Translations under genes and position numbers: made by a program | Shown here: positions 32,414-40,198 of the stretch, in pieces | Layout of the letters: the number at the start of each line of letters is the position of its first letter | Numbering within the stretch: the stretch's first letter is position 1 | Notes under the pieces: generated by a model | Databases searched by the model: none | Told to the model about the DNA's origin: nothing | Seen by the model: the letters and a program-made list of their open reading frames with translations, nothing else | Assembly: GCF_040675855.1 (NCBI RefSeq) | Contig: NZ_JBEGIK010000001.1 | Span: forward strand, 2,170,001 to 2,234,000 | Direction of reading: 5' to 3' | From: Microbacterium sp. LWH3-1.2 | GTDB lineage: Bacteria; Actinomycetota; Actinomycetes; Actinomycetales; Microbacteriaceae | Length of the DNA: 64,000 nt

Positions 32414-32859
32414 GCGCTCGTATCGGCGTCGCCGTCATGGCGGTGCTGCTCGCGCTGTACATCGCGCTGGTCGGGCAGCGTGCGTGGCTGCTGCTCGTGA
32501 GCGGCGACCCCGTCGGCATCGCCATGGGCGCAGCGCTCGTCGTCATTCCCCTCATCGCCGCGTGGGCGCTCGGGCGCGAACTGTGGTTCGGTGTGCGCGC
32601 GCAGCAGGTCGGCAAGCGGCTCGAGGCCGAGGGTGCGCTGCCGCAGGAGCAGGTCGCGGTGCGCCCGAGCGGCCGCGTCATGCGCGAGGACGGGGACGCC
32701 GTCTTCCCCGCGTACCGCGCCGACGTCGAGGCGCACCCCGACGACTGGCGGGCGTGGTACCGGCTCGGACTCGCGTACGACGCCGCCGGCGACCGCCGGC
32801 GCGCGCGCGAGGCGGTGCGGGCGGCCATCCGCCTCGAGAAGACCGACCGCGCGGCCTGA
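32410..32859 (+). CDS. Two-TM protein with C-terminal tetratricopeptide-like region
   Basis: A 149-residue protein: two hydrophobic helices (about residues 5-22 and 33-53) followed by a charged cytosolic part whose end, DWRAWYRLGLAYDAAGDRRRAREAVRAAIRLEK in pieces, fits a single TPR hairpin. The start overlaps the dapB stop (ATGA), so the two are translationally coupled. Similar small membrane-TPR proteins follow dapB in related actinobacteria; function unknown, possibly a scaffold. Confidence 0.8.
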   Translation: MSARIGVAVMAVLLALYIALVGQRAWLLLVSGDPVGIAMGAALVVIPLIAAWALGRELWFGVRAQQVGKRLEAEGALPQEQVAVRPSGRVMREDGDAVFPAYRADVEAHPDDWRAWYRLGLAYDAAGDRRRAREAVRAAIRLEKTDRAA

Positions 32860-32873
32860 ACCCGCGGGGCGGG

Positions 32874-33803
32874 TCAGGATGCCGCGGGCACGGCTGCGAC
32901 GACCGCGTCCTCCACCGTCGGGTGCGAGAACACGAACCCCGACTTCTCGAGGGCGTCGGGCACCACGTGGGCGTCGGCGGTGAGGATCGCCTCCGTGGCG
33001 TCCGCGCCGAGCACGAGCTTCATGCCCCACACCGGCGCGCGCAGCAGGAACGGGCGGTTCATCCGCACCGCGAGCGCGAATCCGAGGTCGTTCGCTGTGG
33101 CGCGCGTGGGCCCCGACAGGTTCACAGGACCGGTGAGCCGGGCGTCGATGACGTGGCGGATCGCTCGAACCTCGTCCTCGAGCGAGATCCACGGCCACGC
33201 CTGCGTCCCACGACCGATCGGTCCCGAGAGACCGAGCTTCGTCAGGAGCATCAGGGGCTTCAGCACGCCGTGGGTGTGCACGGCGGGCGCCGTGCGGAGC
33301 ACCGACACCGCAGCATCCGTCCCCGCGCCGTACGCCGCGGCCTCCCACTCGCCGCAGAGGTCCGCGAGGAACGACTCGCCGCGCGACGCCACTTCCGTGA
33401 GGCGGACGCCGGGTCGCGAGCCATAGTAGCCGACCGCCGATGCCGAGACGAGATGCGGGGCATCCGTGCCCAGCTCACGCACCGCGCGTGCGAGCGCCCG
33501 CGTCGGCGCGATGCGCGACCACAGCAGGGTGCCCTTGTACGACGGAGTCCACGGGAACCGCCCGATGCTCGCGCCGTTGAGACCGACCACCGCACGAGCG
33601 CCCTGGAGGATCGCCGGATCCAGCGGCTCGCGCGTCGTGAGCCATTCGACCTCGTGCGCGCTCTCCGGGGGCCGACGGACGAGCGTCGTCACATCGACAC
33701 CGTCGGCGCGCAGACTGTCGACCAGCGCCCGGCCGATGAGGCCGGACGCGCCGGCGACGACGACCCGCTGACCGTCGTCACCCGCCGGACGGCCTTCAGG
33801 CAA
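32874..33803 (-). CDS. TIGR01777 (SDR39U1-type) NAD(P)-dependent epimerase-like protein
   Basis: The 309-residue protein has the Rossmann motif VVAGASGLIGRALV, the VGLNGASIG segment, the SASAVGYYGSRPG active-site region and a C-terminal DUF1731-like part (LRAPVWGMKLVLGADATEAIL in pieces). The family is widespread (YfcH, SDR39U1); the substrate is not known, and links to cell division or haem have been suggested. TTG at 33803 is used because GAGG lies six bases upstream; the gene overlaps the OsmC stop by eight bases, implying coupling. Confidence 0.87.
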   Translation of the reverse strand: MPEGRPAGDDGQRVVVAGASGLIGRALVDSLRADGVDVTTLVRRPPESAHEVEWLTTREPLDPAILQGARAVVGLNGASIGRFPWTPSYKGTLLWSRIAPTRALARAVRELGTDAPHLVSASAVGYYGSRPGVRLTEVASRGESFLADLCGEWEAAAYGAGTDAAVSVLRTAPAVHTHGVLKPLMLLTKLGLSGPIGRGTQAWPWISLEDEVRAIRHVIDARLTGPVNLSGPTRATANDLGFALAVRMNRPFLLRAPVWGMKLVLGADATEAILTADAHVVPDALEKSGFVFSHPTVEDAVVAAVPAAS

Positions 33804-34221
33804 GCGTCGCCTCAAGGGTGATCTCGATGCCCGCGAGGGCCTGCGAGACGGGGCAGCCGCGCTTCGCGGCCTCTGCGAGACGTTCGAAGTCCTCGGGCCC
33901 GAGTCCCGGGACGACCGCGTTGACGTTCAGGTGGCTGCCGGTGATGCCCGTGCCCGGCTTGAACGTGACCGAGGCGGTCGTGTCGATCGACTCCGGGGGA
34001 GTGCCGTTCTCGGCGAGAGCGAGCGAGAACGCCATGCTGAAGCACGACGCGTGCGCGGCGGCGATGAGCTCCTCGGGCGTCGTGACCGACGTGGACCCCT
34101 CGCTGCGCGCCTTCCAGTTGACGGGGAAGGTGCCGATGCCCGACGACACGAAGGTGGTCTCACCGGAGCCGTCGAACAGCCCGCCCTTCCAGAGCGTGGT
34201 GGCTTCGCTGGTAACGGTCAT
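33796..34221 (-). CDS. osmC: OsmC family organic hydroperoxide reductase
   Basis: The 141-residue protein has the OsmC plan with peroxidatic C60 in AAHASCFSMAFS and resolving C123 in KRGCPVSQAL. OsmC/Ohr proteins reduce organic hydroperoxides with lipoyl or thiol donors and are induced by osmotic or peroxide stress. The sequence TPEELIAAAHASCFSMA marks OsmC rather than Ohr. GAGGAGGCCCAC precedes the ATG; a TAGGCT -10 box lies about 55 bases upstream. The downstream SDR39U1-like gene is translationally coupled. Confidence 0.92.
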   Translation of the reverse strand: MTVTSEATTLWKGGLFDGSGETTFVSSGIGTFPVNWKARSEGSTSVTTPEELIAAAHASCFSMAFSLALAENGTPPESIDTTASVTFKPGTGITGSHLNVNAVVPGLGPEDFERLAEAAKRGCPVSQALAGIEITLEATLA

Positions 34222-34351
34222 GTGGGCCTCCTCGATGGCGGGGCGCCCGCATCCCGGGCGTCTCGCGCCAGCCTATGGCGTCCCGCTGCCGTACCGCGAT
34301 GGGTTGACACCGGATGCTGCGCCCCTCGGCCCGCGGACGGCCGACGTGGCC

Positions 34352-34894
34352 TCAGGCCGACGCGGGACGCGCGCGGCCCACGATGCCGGCGCGCTGCAGC
34401 AGGAGGTACAGCTGGCAGCCGAGGCAGAGCCCGAAGACGGCGTTGAGGAACGCCGCGATGAACGCCGCCGCGGCGGCGATGGTGAGCGCCCACGGCACAC
34501 CCAACAGCTGCAGCACGAGGCCGAGGGCCGAGACGACGAGGCCGACGCCCTGCGCGAAGCGCGGCGGGCGCGGGTCCTCGAGCTCAGTCGGCGGAGCGAG
34601 GCGCGGAGCGACGACCGTACGGAAAAGCACGCCCCACGGCGCGGTGCGGGGGGAGAGGACGCCCCACAGGAAAAGGAGGGTCGTCACGAGCAGCAGCAGG
34701 AACGCGGGGTCGAGCAACCGCTCGGCGGCGCTCGCCGACGTGATCGCCCAGCCCTGCGCAGTCTGCGCGGTCGACAGCCCGGTGAGTCCGAGGAACACGA
34801 CGATGAGCAGCAGCACGGCGGTGATGCCGGCCGCGAAGCGGAGACCGCGGGGATCGATACCGCGCGGGGTTGCAGCATCCGTTCGTTCAGACAT
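34352..34894 (-). CDS. DUF4395 membrane protein
   Basis: The 180-residue protein has four hydrophobic helices and the DUF4395 hallmark near its end, NAVFGLCLGCQLYLLLQR (FGxCLGCxxY), whose cysteines face the membrane boundary. In actinobacteria DUF4395 genes pair with thioredoxin-like proteins, as here: the start overlaps the upstream thioredoxin-like gene by eight bases. A role in membrane thiol/disulfide transfer is inferred from this pairing and the CLGC motif. Confidence 0.88.
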   Translation of the reverse strand: MSERTDAATPRGIDPRGLRFAAGITAVLLLIVVFLGLTGLSTAQTAQGWAITSASAAERLLDPAFLLLLVTTLLFLWGVLSPRTAPWGVLFRTVVAPRLAPPTELEDPRPPRFAQGVGLVVSALGLVLQLLGVPWALTIAAAAAFIAAFLNAVFGLCLGCQLYLLLQRAGIVGRARPASA

Positions 34895-35324
34895 TCGCGT
34901 CCTCCGCGATCAGGCGGTTCAGCTCGAGCTCGAGCACGTCGCGCCCGGGCGCCCCGCCGAAGCGGGTCTGCACCACGCCGCTGCGGTCGAGCACGAGGGT
35001 GGTCGGCGTCTGGAGCACGTGGAAGTGCTTGGCGATGTCGGGACGGTGCGTGAGGTCCACATCGAGGTGGCGCACGCCCTCGTGGTCGGCGGCGATGGCC
35101 GCGAGCGTCCGGTGCACGCCGGGACAGCGCGCGCAGAGCTCGGTGCTGAACTGCAGCAGGGTGGCGACTTCGCCGAGCCCGTCGGCGCCGAGGCGGTGAG
35201 GTTCGATGACCTCGTGCGCGACATCGCGGCGGGCCCGCGACTGACGCCAGTTCAGGTAGACACCGAGCGCCACCGTCGCCGCGAGGAGCACGGCGAGGGT
35301 GATGAGGGCGCCGACGAGGTTCAC
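34887..35324 (-). CDS. Membrane-anchored thioredoxin-like protein
   Basis: The 145-residue protein has an N-terminal transmembrane anchor (residues 3-24), then a thioredoxin-like fold with the redox motif C64-A-R-C67 in [12 protein letters not shown], the cis-Pro loop [10 protein letters not shown] and an active-site neighbour set [20 protein letters not shown] replaces the usual CGPC. The domain orientation cannot be settled by eye. It is operonic with the DUF4395 protein and probably exchanges disulfides with it. GTG start; a TAGCGT -10 lies eight bases upstream. Divergent from thyA. Confidence 0.85.
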   Translation of the reverse strand: MNLVGALITLAVLLAATVALGVYLNWRQSRARRDVAHEVIEPHRLGADGLGEVATLLQFSTELCARCPGVHRTLAAIAADHEGVRHLDVDLTHRPDIAKHFHVLQTPTTLVLDRSGVVQTRFGGAPGRDVLELELNRLIAEDANV

Positions 35325-35332
35325 AGCAGATC

Positions 35333-35338
35333 ACGCTA
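35333..35338 (-). promoter_or_regulatory. -10 box of the thioredoxin-DUF4395 operon (leaderless)
   Basis: TAGCGT on the minus strand, eight bases before the GTG at 35324. Confidence 0.45.
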
Positions 35339-35459
35339 ACCCCTTTCACCTGAATGGAGGCCGAATCGGTGAATATGACGCGATCGATGTAACAGATGGC
35401 GGGCGACGGCGTGAGGGCGACGGCGGCGCGGGCGCGGGCGCGATGTCGCCGAGCGCGGG

Positions 35460-35465
35460 TATCGT
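35460..35465 (+). promoter_or_regulatory. -10 box of thyA (leaderless)
   Basis: TATCGT, seven bases before the GTG at 35473. This decides the thyA start against an in-frame ATG ten codons upstream, which lies before the -10. Confidence 0.5.
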
Positions 35466-35472
35466 GGCAGCC

Positions 35473-36282
35473 GTGACGACGCCGATCCCGACCCCGTACG
35501 AAGACCTTCTGCGTGACGTGCTCGAGCACGGCACCCACAAGGACGACCGCACCGGCACCGGCACGACGAGTGCGTTCGGCCGTCAGATCCGGTTCGACCT
35601 CTCGCAGGGCTTCCCCCTCATCACGACCAAGCGCGTGCACTTCAAGTCGATCGCGTACGAGCTGCTGTGGTTCCTGCGCGGCGAGTCCAACGTGGCGTGG
35701 CTGCAGGAGAACGGCGTCACCATCTGGGACGAATGGGCGGATGCCTCGGGCGAGCTGGGCCCCGTCTACGGTGTGCAATGGCGGTCGTGGCCGACTCCGT
35801 CGGGCGAGCACATCGATCAGATCGCGCTCGTGATCGACCAGATCCGCGCGAACCCGGATTCCCGCCGCTTGATCGTGTCGGCGTGGAACCCGGCCGACAT
35901 CCCCGACATGGCGCTGGCCCCCTGCCACGCGATGTTCCAGTTCTACGTGGCCGACGGCAAGCTCTCGTGCCAGCTGTACCAGCGCAGCGCCGACCTCTTC
36001 CTCGGCGTGCCCTTCAACATCGCGTCGTACGCGCTGCTGACGCTCATGGTCGCGCAGCAGGCGGGGCTCGAGCCCGGCGACTTCGTGTGGACCGGCGGCG
36101 ACTGTCACATCTACGACAACCACGTCGAGCAGGTGCGCGAGCAGCTCACCCGCGAGCCGTACCCGTACCCCACGCTGCGCATCGCGCGGATGCCCGAGTC
36201 GATCTTCGATTACCGCTACGACGACTTCGTGCTCGAGGACTACCAGCACCACCCCGCGATCCGCGGGGCGGTCGCGGTATGA
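35473..36282 (+). CDS. thyA: Thymidylate synthase
   Basis: ThyA (269 residues, normal length) methylates dUMP to dTMP with methylene-tetrahydrofolate. The catalytic C151 lies in [12 protein letters not shown]; other landmarks are [37 protein letters not shown] (split) and [11 protein letters not shown]. folA, which regenerates the dihydrofolate produced, overlaps its stop by four bases. The GTG start is supported by a leaderless promoter; using it also gives the standard length. Confidence 0.97.
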   Translation: MTTPIPTPYEDLLRDVLEHGTHKDDRTGTGTTSAFGRQIRFDLSQGFPLITTKRVHFKSIAYELLWFLRGESNVAWLQENGVTIWDEWADASGELGPVYGVQWRSWPTPSGEHIDQIALVIDQIRANPDSRRLIVSAWNPADIPDMALAPCHAMFQFYVADGKLSCQLYQRSADLFLGVPFNIASYALLTLMVAQQAGLEPGDFVWTGGDCHIYDNHVEQVREQLTREPYPYPTLRIARMPESIFDYRYDDFVLEDYQHHPAIRGAVAV

Positions 36283-36803
36283 CGGCTCCGATCGGCCTGA
36301 TCTGGGCCGAGGCGCACGGCGGGGTGATCGGCGCCGACGGCGGGATGCCATGGCACGTGCCGGAAGACCTCGCCCACTTCAAGGCGCTCACCCTCGGCGC
36401 GCCGGTGGTCATGGGCCGCCGCACGTGGGAGTCCTTCCCGGCGCGCTTCCGCCCGCTGCCCGCGCGGCGCAACATCGTGATCACCCGACAGGACGACTGG
36501 ACGGATGCCGGCGCCGACCGCTGCGGATCGCTCGAGGCTGCGCTGGCTCTGGCAGACGACGGGCAGCCGGAACGCATCTGGGTGATCGGCGGCGGGCAGC
36601 TGTTCCGCGAAGCCATCGACCTCGCCGACCTCCTCGAGGTCACCGAGCTCGACGTCGCCGTCGAGGGGGACACCGTCGCGCCCGACCGAGCCGGGTGGGT
36701 CACGGTCACGACGGACCCGGTCGACGGCTGGCATACCTCCGGTTCCGGCATCCGTTACCGCTTCCTGCGACTGGTGCGACCGGCGCAGCGCAGCGCACAC
36801 TGA
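36279..36803 (+). CDS. folA: Dihydrofolate reductase
   Basis: The 174-residue enzyme reduces dihydrofolate to tetrahydrofolate with NADPH. Visible: [33 protein letters not shown] in segments (the PWH loop and catalytic acidic residue in PEDLAHF), [21 protein letters not shown] and [10 protein letters not shown]. It overlaps thyA by four bases, the classic thyA-folA operon. No resistance-type change can be judged by eye. Confidence 0.96.
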   Translation: MTAPIGLIWAEAHGGVIGADGGMPWHVPEDLAHFKALTLGAPVVMGRRTWESFPARFRPLPARRNIVITRQDDWTDAGADRCGSLEAALALADDGQPERIWVIGGGQLFREAIDLADLLEVTELDVAVEGDTVAPDRAGWVTVTTDPVDGWHTSGSGIRYRFLRLVRPAQRSAH

Positions 36804-36811
36804 CGCGCCAA

Positions 36812-36817
36812 TAGGCT
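36812..36817 (+). promoter_or_regulatory. -10 box of the SDR gene (leaderless)
   Basis: TAGGCT, seven bases before the ATG at 36825. It gives the SDR its own promoter despite lying only 21 bp after folA. Confidence 0.5.
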
Positions 36818-36824
36818 GGCGCGC

Positions 36825-37589
36825 ATGGCGAAGACGGCGCTCATCACCGGTGCGAGTTCGGGTCTCGGCGCGGAGTACGCGCGCCAGCTCGCGGCGAAGG
36901 GCGCGCATCTCGTGCTCGTCGCCCGCGACCGGCAGGCCCTCGAGCAGCTCGCCGTCCGGCTGCGGTCGACCTACGGGGTCGAGGTCGAGGTGCTCGGCGC
37001 CGACCTGCTCAAGCGCCGCCAGCGCGAGCGGGTCGAGGCGCGCGTGGCCGACGAGGCCCGGCCCGTCGAGATCCTCGTGAACAACGCGGGGTTCGGGCTG
37101 CCGCTGGCGTTCGAGCGCAACGACATCGAGGACGAGGTGCGCCACCTCGAACTGCACGTCGAGGTGCCCATGCGCCTGACGCACGCCGCGCTCGGCGCGA
37201 TGCTCGCGCGAGGGCACGGGCGCATCATCAACGTCGCATCGGTCGCGGCGTTCATCCCGCGCTCCACCTACGGCGCCGGCAAGGGGTGGCTCGTGAGCTT
37301 CAGCCGGTGGGCGAACGGTCGCTACGGCCCGCGCGGAGTGACGGTGACCGCGGTGTGCCCCGGGTACACCCACACGAACTTCCACCAGCGCCTCGGACTG
37401 CCCCCGGGGCAGGAGGGCGTGCCCGACGGAATGTGGCTCGACGCCCGCGATGTCGTGGACGAGTCCCTGCGTGACGCCGCCCGCGGCAGAGCGGTGTCGA
37501 TCCCCTCGCGGCGGTACAGGGTGCTCGTCGCCCTCGCGCGGTTCGCGCCCCCGTCGCTGGCCGCCCGTCTCGGAGAGCGCGGTCGCTGA
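36825..37589 (+). CDS. Short-chain dehydrogenase/reductase
   Basis: Classical SDR of 254 residues: ALITGASSGLGAEYA cofactor loop, LVARDRQ after strand 2 (NADP-type), ILVNNAGFG, and the active site NVASVAAFIPRSTYGAGKGW. The Ser-Tyr distance appears three residues shorter than in typical members, but Ser, Tyr and Lys are all present. Likely reduces a ketone or oxidises an alcohol of unknown nature. It has its own promoter after folA. The repeat-rich island begins directly after its stop codon. Confidence 0.87.
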   Translation: MAKTALITGASSGLGAEYARQLAAKGAHLVLVARDRQALEQLAVRLRSTYGVEVEVLGADLLKRRQRERVEARVADEARPVEILVNNAGFGLPLAFERNDIEDEVRHLELHVEVPMRLTHAALGAMLARGHGRIINVASVAAFIPRSTYGAGKGWLVSFSRWANGRYGPRGVTVTAVCPGYTHTNFHQRLGLPPGQEGVPDGMWLDARDVVDESLRDAARGRAVSIPSRRYRVLVALARFAPPSLAARLGERGR

Positions 37590-37608
37590 CCGCCCGGCCG
37601 CCGCACCT

Positions 37609-37680
37609 CCTTCCCGCTGCCCAGACACGGGTCCTTCCCGCTGCCGAAACACGGGTCCTTCCCGCTGCCGAAACACGGGT
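37609..37680. repeat. Three tandem copies of a 24-bp repeat
   Basis: Units at 37609-37632, 37633-37656 and 37657-37680. Units two and three are identical (CCTTCCCGCTGCCGAAAC then ACGGGT); unit one differs at three positions. The last 13 bases of each unit equal, or nearly equal, the left arm of the adjacent 83-bp palindromic element, so the tandem array looks like repeated copying of that arm. Confidence 0.9.
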
Positions 37681-37749
37681 CGGTGACGACGACACGCCGG
37701 TGACGGATGCTGCGGCCCGGCGTGTTGTGTGATCAACCCGTGTTTCGGC
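37667..37749. repeat. 83-bp palindromic element, copy A
   Basis: Outer arms GCCGAAACACGGGT and ACCCGTGTTTCGGC (14 bp, perfect) enclose inner arms ACACGCCGG (37692) and CCGGCGTGT (37717). The apical loop contains the decamer CGGATGCTGC. Identical to copy B over 90 bp (37667-37756 against 37832-37921). The 458-bp gap between the SDR and the DUF559 gene consists mainly of copies A and B, the 24-bp tandem repeats and a spacer. Confidence 0.9.
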
Positions 37750-37831
37750 GCCCGGGTCGGGCTCCACTGACCTCGGATGGACGGGGTCGAGGGGTTCCCA
37801 GCTCCCGCCGTCGACCCCCCAGCCTCTCCTG

Positions 37832-37914
37832 GCCGAAACACGGGTCGGTGACGACGACACGCCGGTGACGGATGCTGCGGCCCGGCGTGTTGTGTGATCA
37901 ACCCGTGTTTCGGC
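37832..37914. repeat. 83-bp palindromic element, copy B
   Basis: Identical to copy A and in the same orientation, 165 bp downstream. The palindrome extends outward here through an additional 8-bp pair, CCAGCCTC (37819) with GAGGCTGG (37921), with small internal loops, so the whole can fold into a hairpin of about 110 nt. The spacer between A and B contains a separate inverted repeat GGGGTCGA/TCGACCCC. Confidence 0.9.
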
Positions 37915-38047
37915 GCCCGGGAGGCTGGCCTGGCGGCAGGCGGGGGTGAACCACCGGAGGTTCCTCCCCACATGGCTCATTCCCGAGGTTCTCCACCGAC
38001 CGACCCCCCTCGGTCTGCGCGGCGAGAGGGTCGCGCAATCGTGAGGC

Positions 38048-39010
38048 ATGAACGTCGAATCCGCCGTCACAGCCGTGGAGCTGCTGGGGGGTGTCGCGCG
38101 CACCCGCGACATCGTTCAGCAGAGTGTCCGGAAGAGTGACCTCGCTCGCGCACACGCCGAGGGCCTTCTCATGCGACCTCGGGTCGGCGTGTACGCCTTG
38201 CCTTCGACCCCACCAGCCATCGTGGAGGCGCTGAGCCATCGCGGACGGATCGCATGTGTGAGCGCAGGACGCGCCTACGGACTGTGGCTTCTCGACGACG
38301 GGGAGCAGGAGCCGGTCCACACCTGGATCGACCAGAAGCACCACGCGGTGCGGATAGCCCTTCACCCCGCGCCGGAAGAAGGCGCATGCTGCGCATTCCA
38401 CTGCGACATCGCCGTCGACGATCCGACGTTGGCGTCCGTCGGCATCCTCCACTGTCTCCGGCAGATCCTCGGGTGCCGGGGCGATGAGGCGTTCTTCGCG
38501 GCGCTCGAGTCAGCACTGCGGCAGGGCATGCTCGATGATGCCTCCCGGGAGCGGCTGAAGCTCACCCTCCCCGCTGCATCGCGCTGGCTCGTCGACTTCG
38601 CGCGCTCCGACGCCGACAGCGGGCTCGAATCCCTCGTTCGGCTCCGGCTCCGCACGCACGGGCTCGCGCTGACCCCGCAGGTCGCCGTTCCGGGAGTCGG
38701 AGTGGTCGACTTCGTCATCGGCGACTGCCTGATCGTCGAGGCCGACGGCGACACTCACGACGGGCCGTCCCGGCATCGTGACCGCGTACGCGACGCCGTG
38801 GCGATGGCGCTCGGCTTCGTCACGCTTCGCTTCGACTACGCGCTCATCGTCCACGACTGGGAGGCCGTCGAAGCCGCGATCCTGGCCGCGGTCTCCCGGA
38901 ACCTGCACCGGAGCCCGGCCGGCCTGACGTGGCGACCACGAGCCGTCTCCGCCCGTCGCGGCACGCAGCATCCGTCCCCTGCTTCCGTCCGAATGCCGAA
39001 GGACGGGTGA
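38048..39010 (+). CDS. AbiEi-like wHTH plus DUF559 (PD-(D/E)xK/Vsr-like) protein
   Basis: The 320-residue protein starts with a region resembling the AbiEi-type antitoxin winged helix found in this family (VELLGGVARTRDIVQQSV, then LMRPRVGVYALPSTPP), a middle domain (HRGRIACVSAGRAYGLWLL), and a C-terminal DUF559 nuclease-like fold: E194 (SGLESLVRLRLR), D221 (VVDFVIGD), E231-A-D233 (IVEADGDTHDG) and a final LRFDYALIVHDW strand. Residues fit a PD-(D/E)xK active site. No toxin partner is adjacent. Two palindromic elements lie upstream and the third begins within its last codons, so the terminal residues MPKDG are encoded by repeat DNA. GTGAGGC before the ATG. Function unknown. Confidence 0.82.
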   Translation: MNVESAVTAVELLGGVARTRDIVQQSVRKSDLARAHAEGLLMRPRVGVYALPSTPPAIVEALSHRGRIACVSAGRAYGLWLLDDGEQEPVHTWIDQKHHAVRIALHPAPEEGACCAFHCDIAVDDPTLASVGILHCLRQILGCRGDEAFFAALESALRQGMLDDASRERLKLTLPAASRWLVDFARSDADSGLESLVRLRLRTHGLALTPQVAVPGVGVVDFVIGDCLIVEADGDTHDGPSRHRDRVRDAVAMALGFVTLRFDYALIVHDWEAVEAAILAAVSRNLHRSPAGLTWRPRAVSARRGTQHPSPASVRMPKDG

Positions 39011-39077
39011 GTCATCCGGACACGCCGGTGACGGATGCTGCGACCCGGCGTGTTGCGTGACCGACCCGTCTTTCGGC
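38995..39077. repeat. 83-bp palindromic element, diverged copy C
   Basis: Same length and plan as copies A and B: outer arms GCCGAAGGACGGGT and ACCCGTCTTTCGGC (one wobble), inner arms ACACGCCGG and CCGGCGTGT, and CGGATGCTGC in the loop. Several substitutions relative to A/B are partly compensatory: the outer arm changed from ACAC to GGAC on the left and GTGT to GTCT on the right. The left arm overlaps the last five codons and stop of the DUF559 gene, and the hairpin may terminate its transcript. Confidence 0.88.
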
Positions 39078-39135
39078 GAATGGGTGGCGGAGGTGGGGCG
39101 GGCGTCACCGGGCGCGCCGGGGCGCGGCATCCCGA

Positions 39136-39141
39136 TAACCT
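39136..39141 (+). promoter_or_regulatory. -10 box of dapA (leaderless)
   Basis: TAACCT, six bases before the dapA ATG. Confidence 0.5.
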
Positions 39142-39147
39142 GAGTGC

Positions 39148-40125
39148 ATGACGCATACGGGCAATCCCTTCGGACAGGTGCTCGTCGCGCTCGTCACCCC
39201 CATGACGGCCGACGGCGAGGTCGACTGGCCCGCTGTCGAGAAGCACATCGATGACGTCATCACCGCGGGGGCCGACGGCATCGTCGTCACCGGCACCACG
39301 GGCGAGACGTCGACCCTCACCGATGCGGAGAAGATCCGCCTCGTCGAGGTCGGAAAGGATGTCGCCGCCGGCCGCGCCAAGATCATCACGGGCGGCGGGT
39401 CGAACGAGACCGCGCACGCGATCGAGCTCTACAAGGCCAGCGAGAAGGTCGGCGCCGACGGCATCATGATCGTCACGCCGTACTACAACAAGCCCACGCA
39501 GGCGGGCATCCTCACGCACTTCCGCCTGGTCGCCGACGCGACCGATCTGCCGGTGATCCTGTACGACATCCCGGGCCGCACCGGCGTGCCGATCCGCTAC
39601 GAAACGATCCTGCGCCTCGCCAAGCACCCGAACATCCTCGCCATCAAGGACGCCAAGGGCGACTTCAGCGAGGTGAGCCGCGTGCTCAACCAGACCGACC
39701 TGATGTACTTCTCGGGCGACGACGCCAACGTGCTGCCGCACCTCGCGATCGGCGCGACCGGCCTCATCGGCGTCACCGCGAACATCGCGGCCCAGCCGTA
39801 CCGCGCCATCGTCGACGCCGTGAACACCGGCGACCTGAAGACCGCGACCGCCGCGCACCAGCAGCTCGAGCCGCTCGTGCGCGCCGTGATGACGCACGTG
39901 CCCGGCACGGTGTCGACGAAGTACATCCTCCACGGCCTCGGCCGCATCGGCAGCCCGCGCGTGCGGCTGCCACTGGTCGGACCGGAGGAGTGGGAGGCCG
40001 CCAAGATCGAGGACGAGCTCGCTCTCGTGAGCCATGTTCCCGGCGCCGACTTCTCGAACTTCCGCCCCGACCGCAACGCCGCCGCCGGCGGCGCACTGCC
40101 GAAGGTCTCGGGCACCACGAGATGA
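39148..40125 (+). CDS. dapA: 4-hydroxy-tetrahydrodipicolinate synthase
   Basis: DapA (325 residues) condenses pyruvate with aspartate semialdehyde, the first step of diaminopimelate synthesis. The pyruvate Schiff-base lysine is K167 (AIKDAKGD), the proton-relay tyrosine Y139 (LYDIPGRTG), and the substrate motif is GTTGETSTL. A C-terminal extension of about 25 residues follows the barrel. RNase J follows after 73 bp, the standard actinobacterial dapA-rnj order. Confidence 0.97.
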   Translation: MTHTGNPFGQVLVALVTPMTADGEVDWPAVEKHIDDVITAGADGIVVTGTTGETSTLTDAEKIRLVEVGKDVAAGRAKIITGGGSNETAHAIELYKASEKVGADGIMIVTPYYNKPTQAGILTHFRLVADATDLPVILYDIPGRTGVPIRYETILRLAKHPNILAIKDAKGDFSEVSRVLNQTDLMYFSGDDANVLPHLAIGATGLIGVTANIAAQPYRAIVDAVNTGDLKTATAAHQQLEPLVRAVMTHVPGTVSTKYILHGLGRIGSPRVRLPLVGPEEWEAAKIEDELALVSHVPGADFSNFRPDRNAAAGGALPKVSGTTR

Positions 40126-40198
40126 CGAATCGCGCCGTCGCCGAACGGGTGACGGCGCGCAGATGACGGGTGTGCCAGCGCCCGGAGGAGGCTTCGCA

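Noticed and set aside
37609..37680. CRISPR-like short repeats
   Set aside because: The 24-bp units are directly tandem without spacers and derive from the palindrome arm; no cas genes are nearby.
38048..39010. Type IV toxin-antitoxin system (AbiEi/AbiEii)
   Set aside because: Only an antitoxin-like winged-helix region is suggested; no nucleotidyltransferase AbiEii gene is adjacent, and the C-terminal half is DUF559 nuclease-like.
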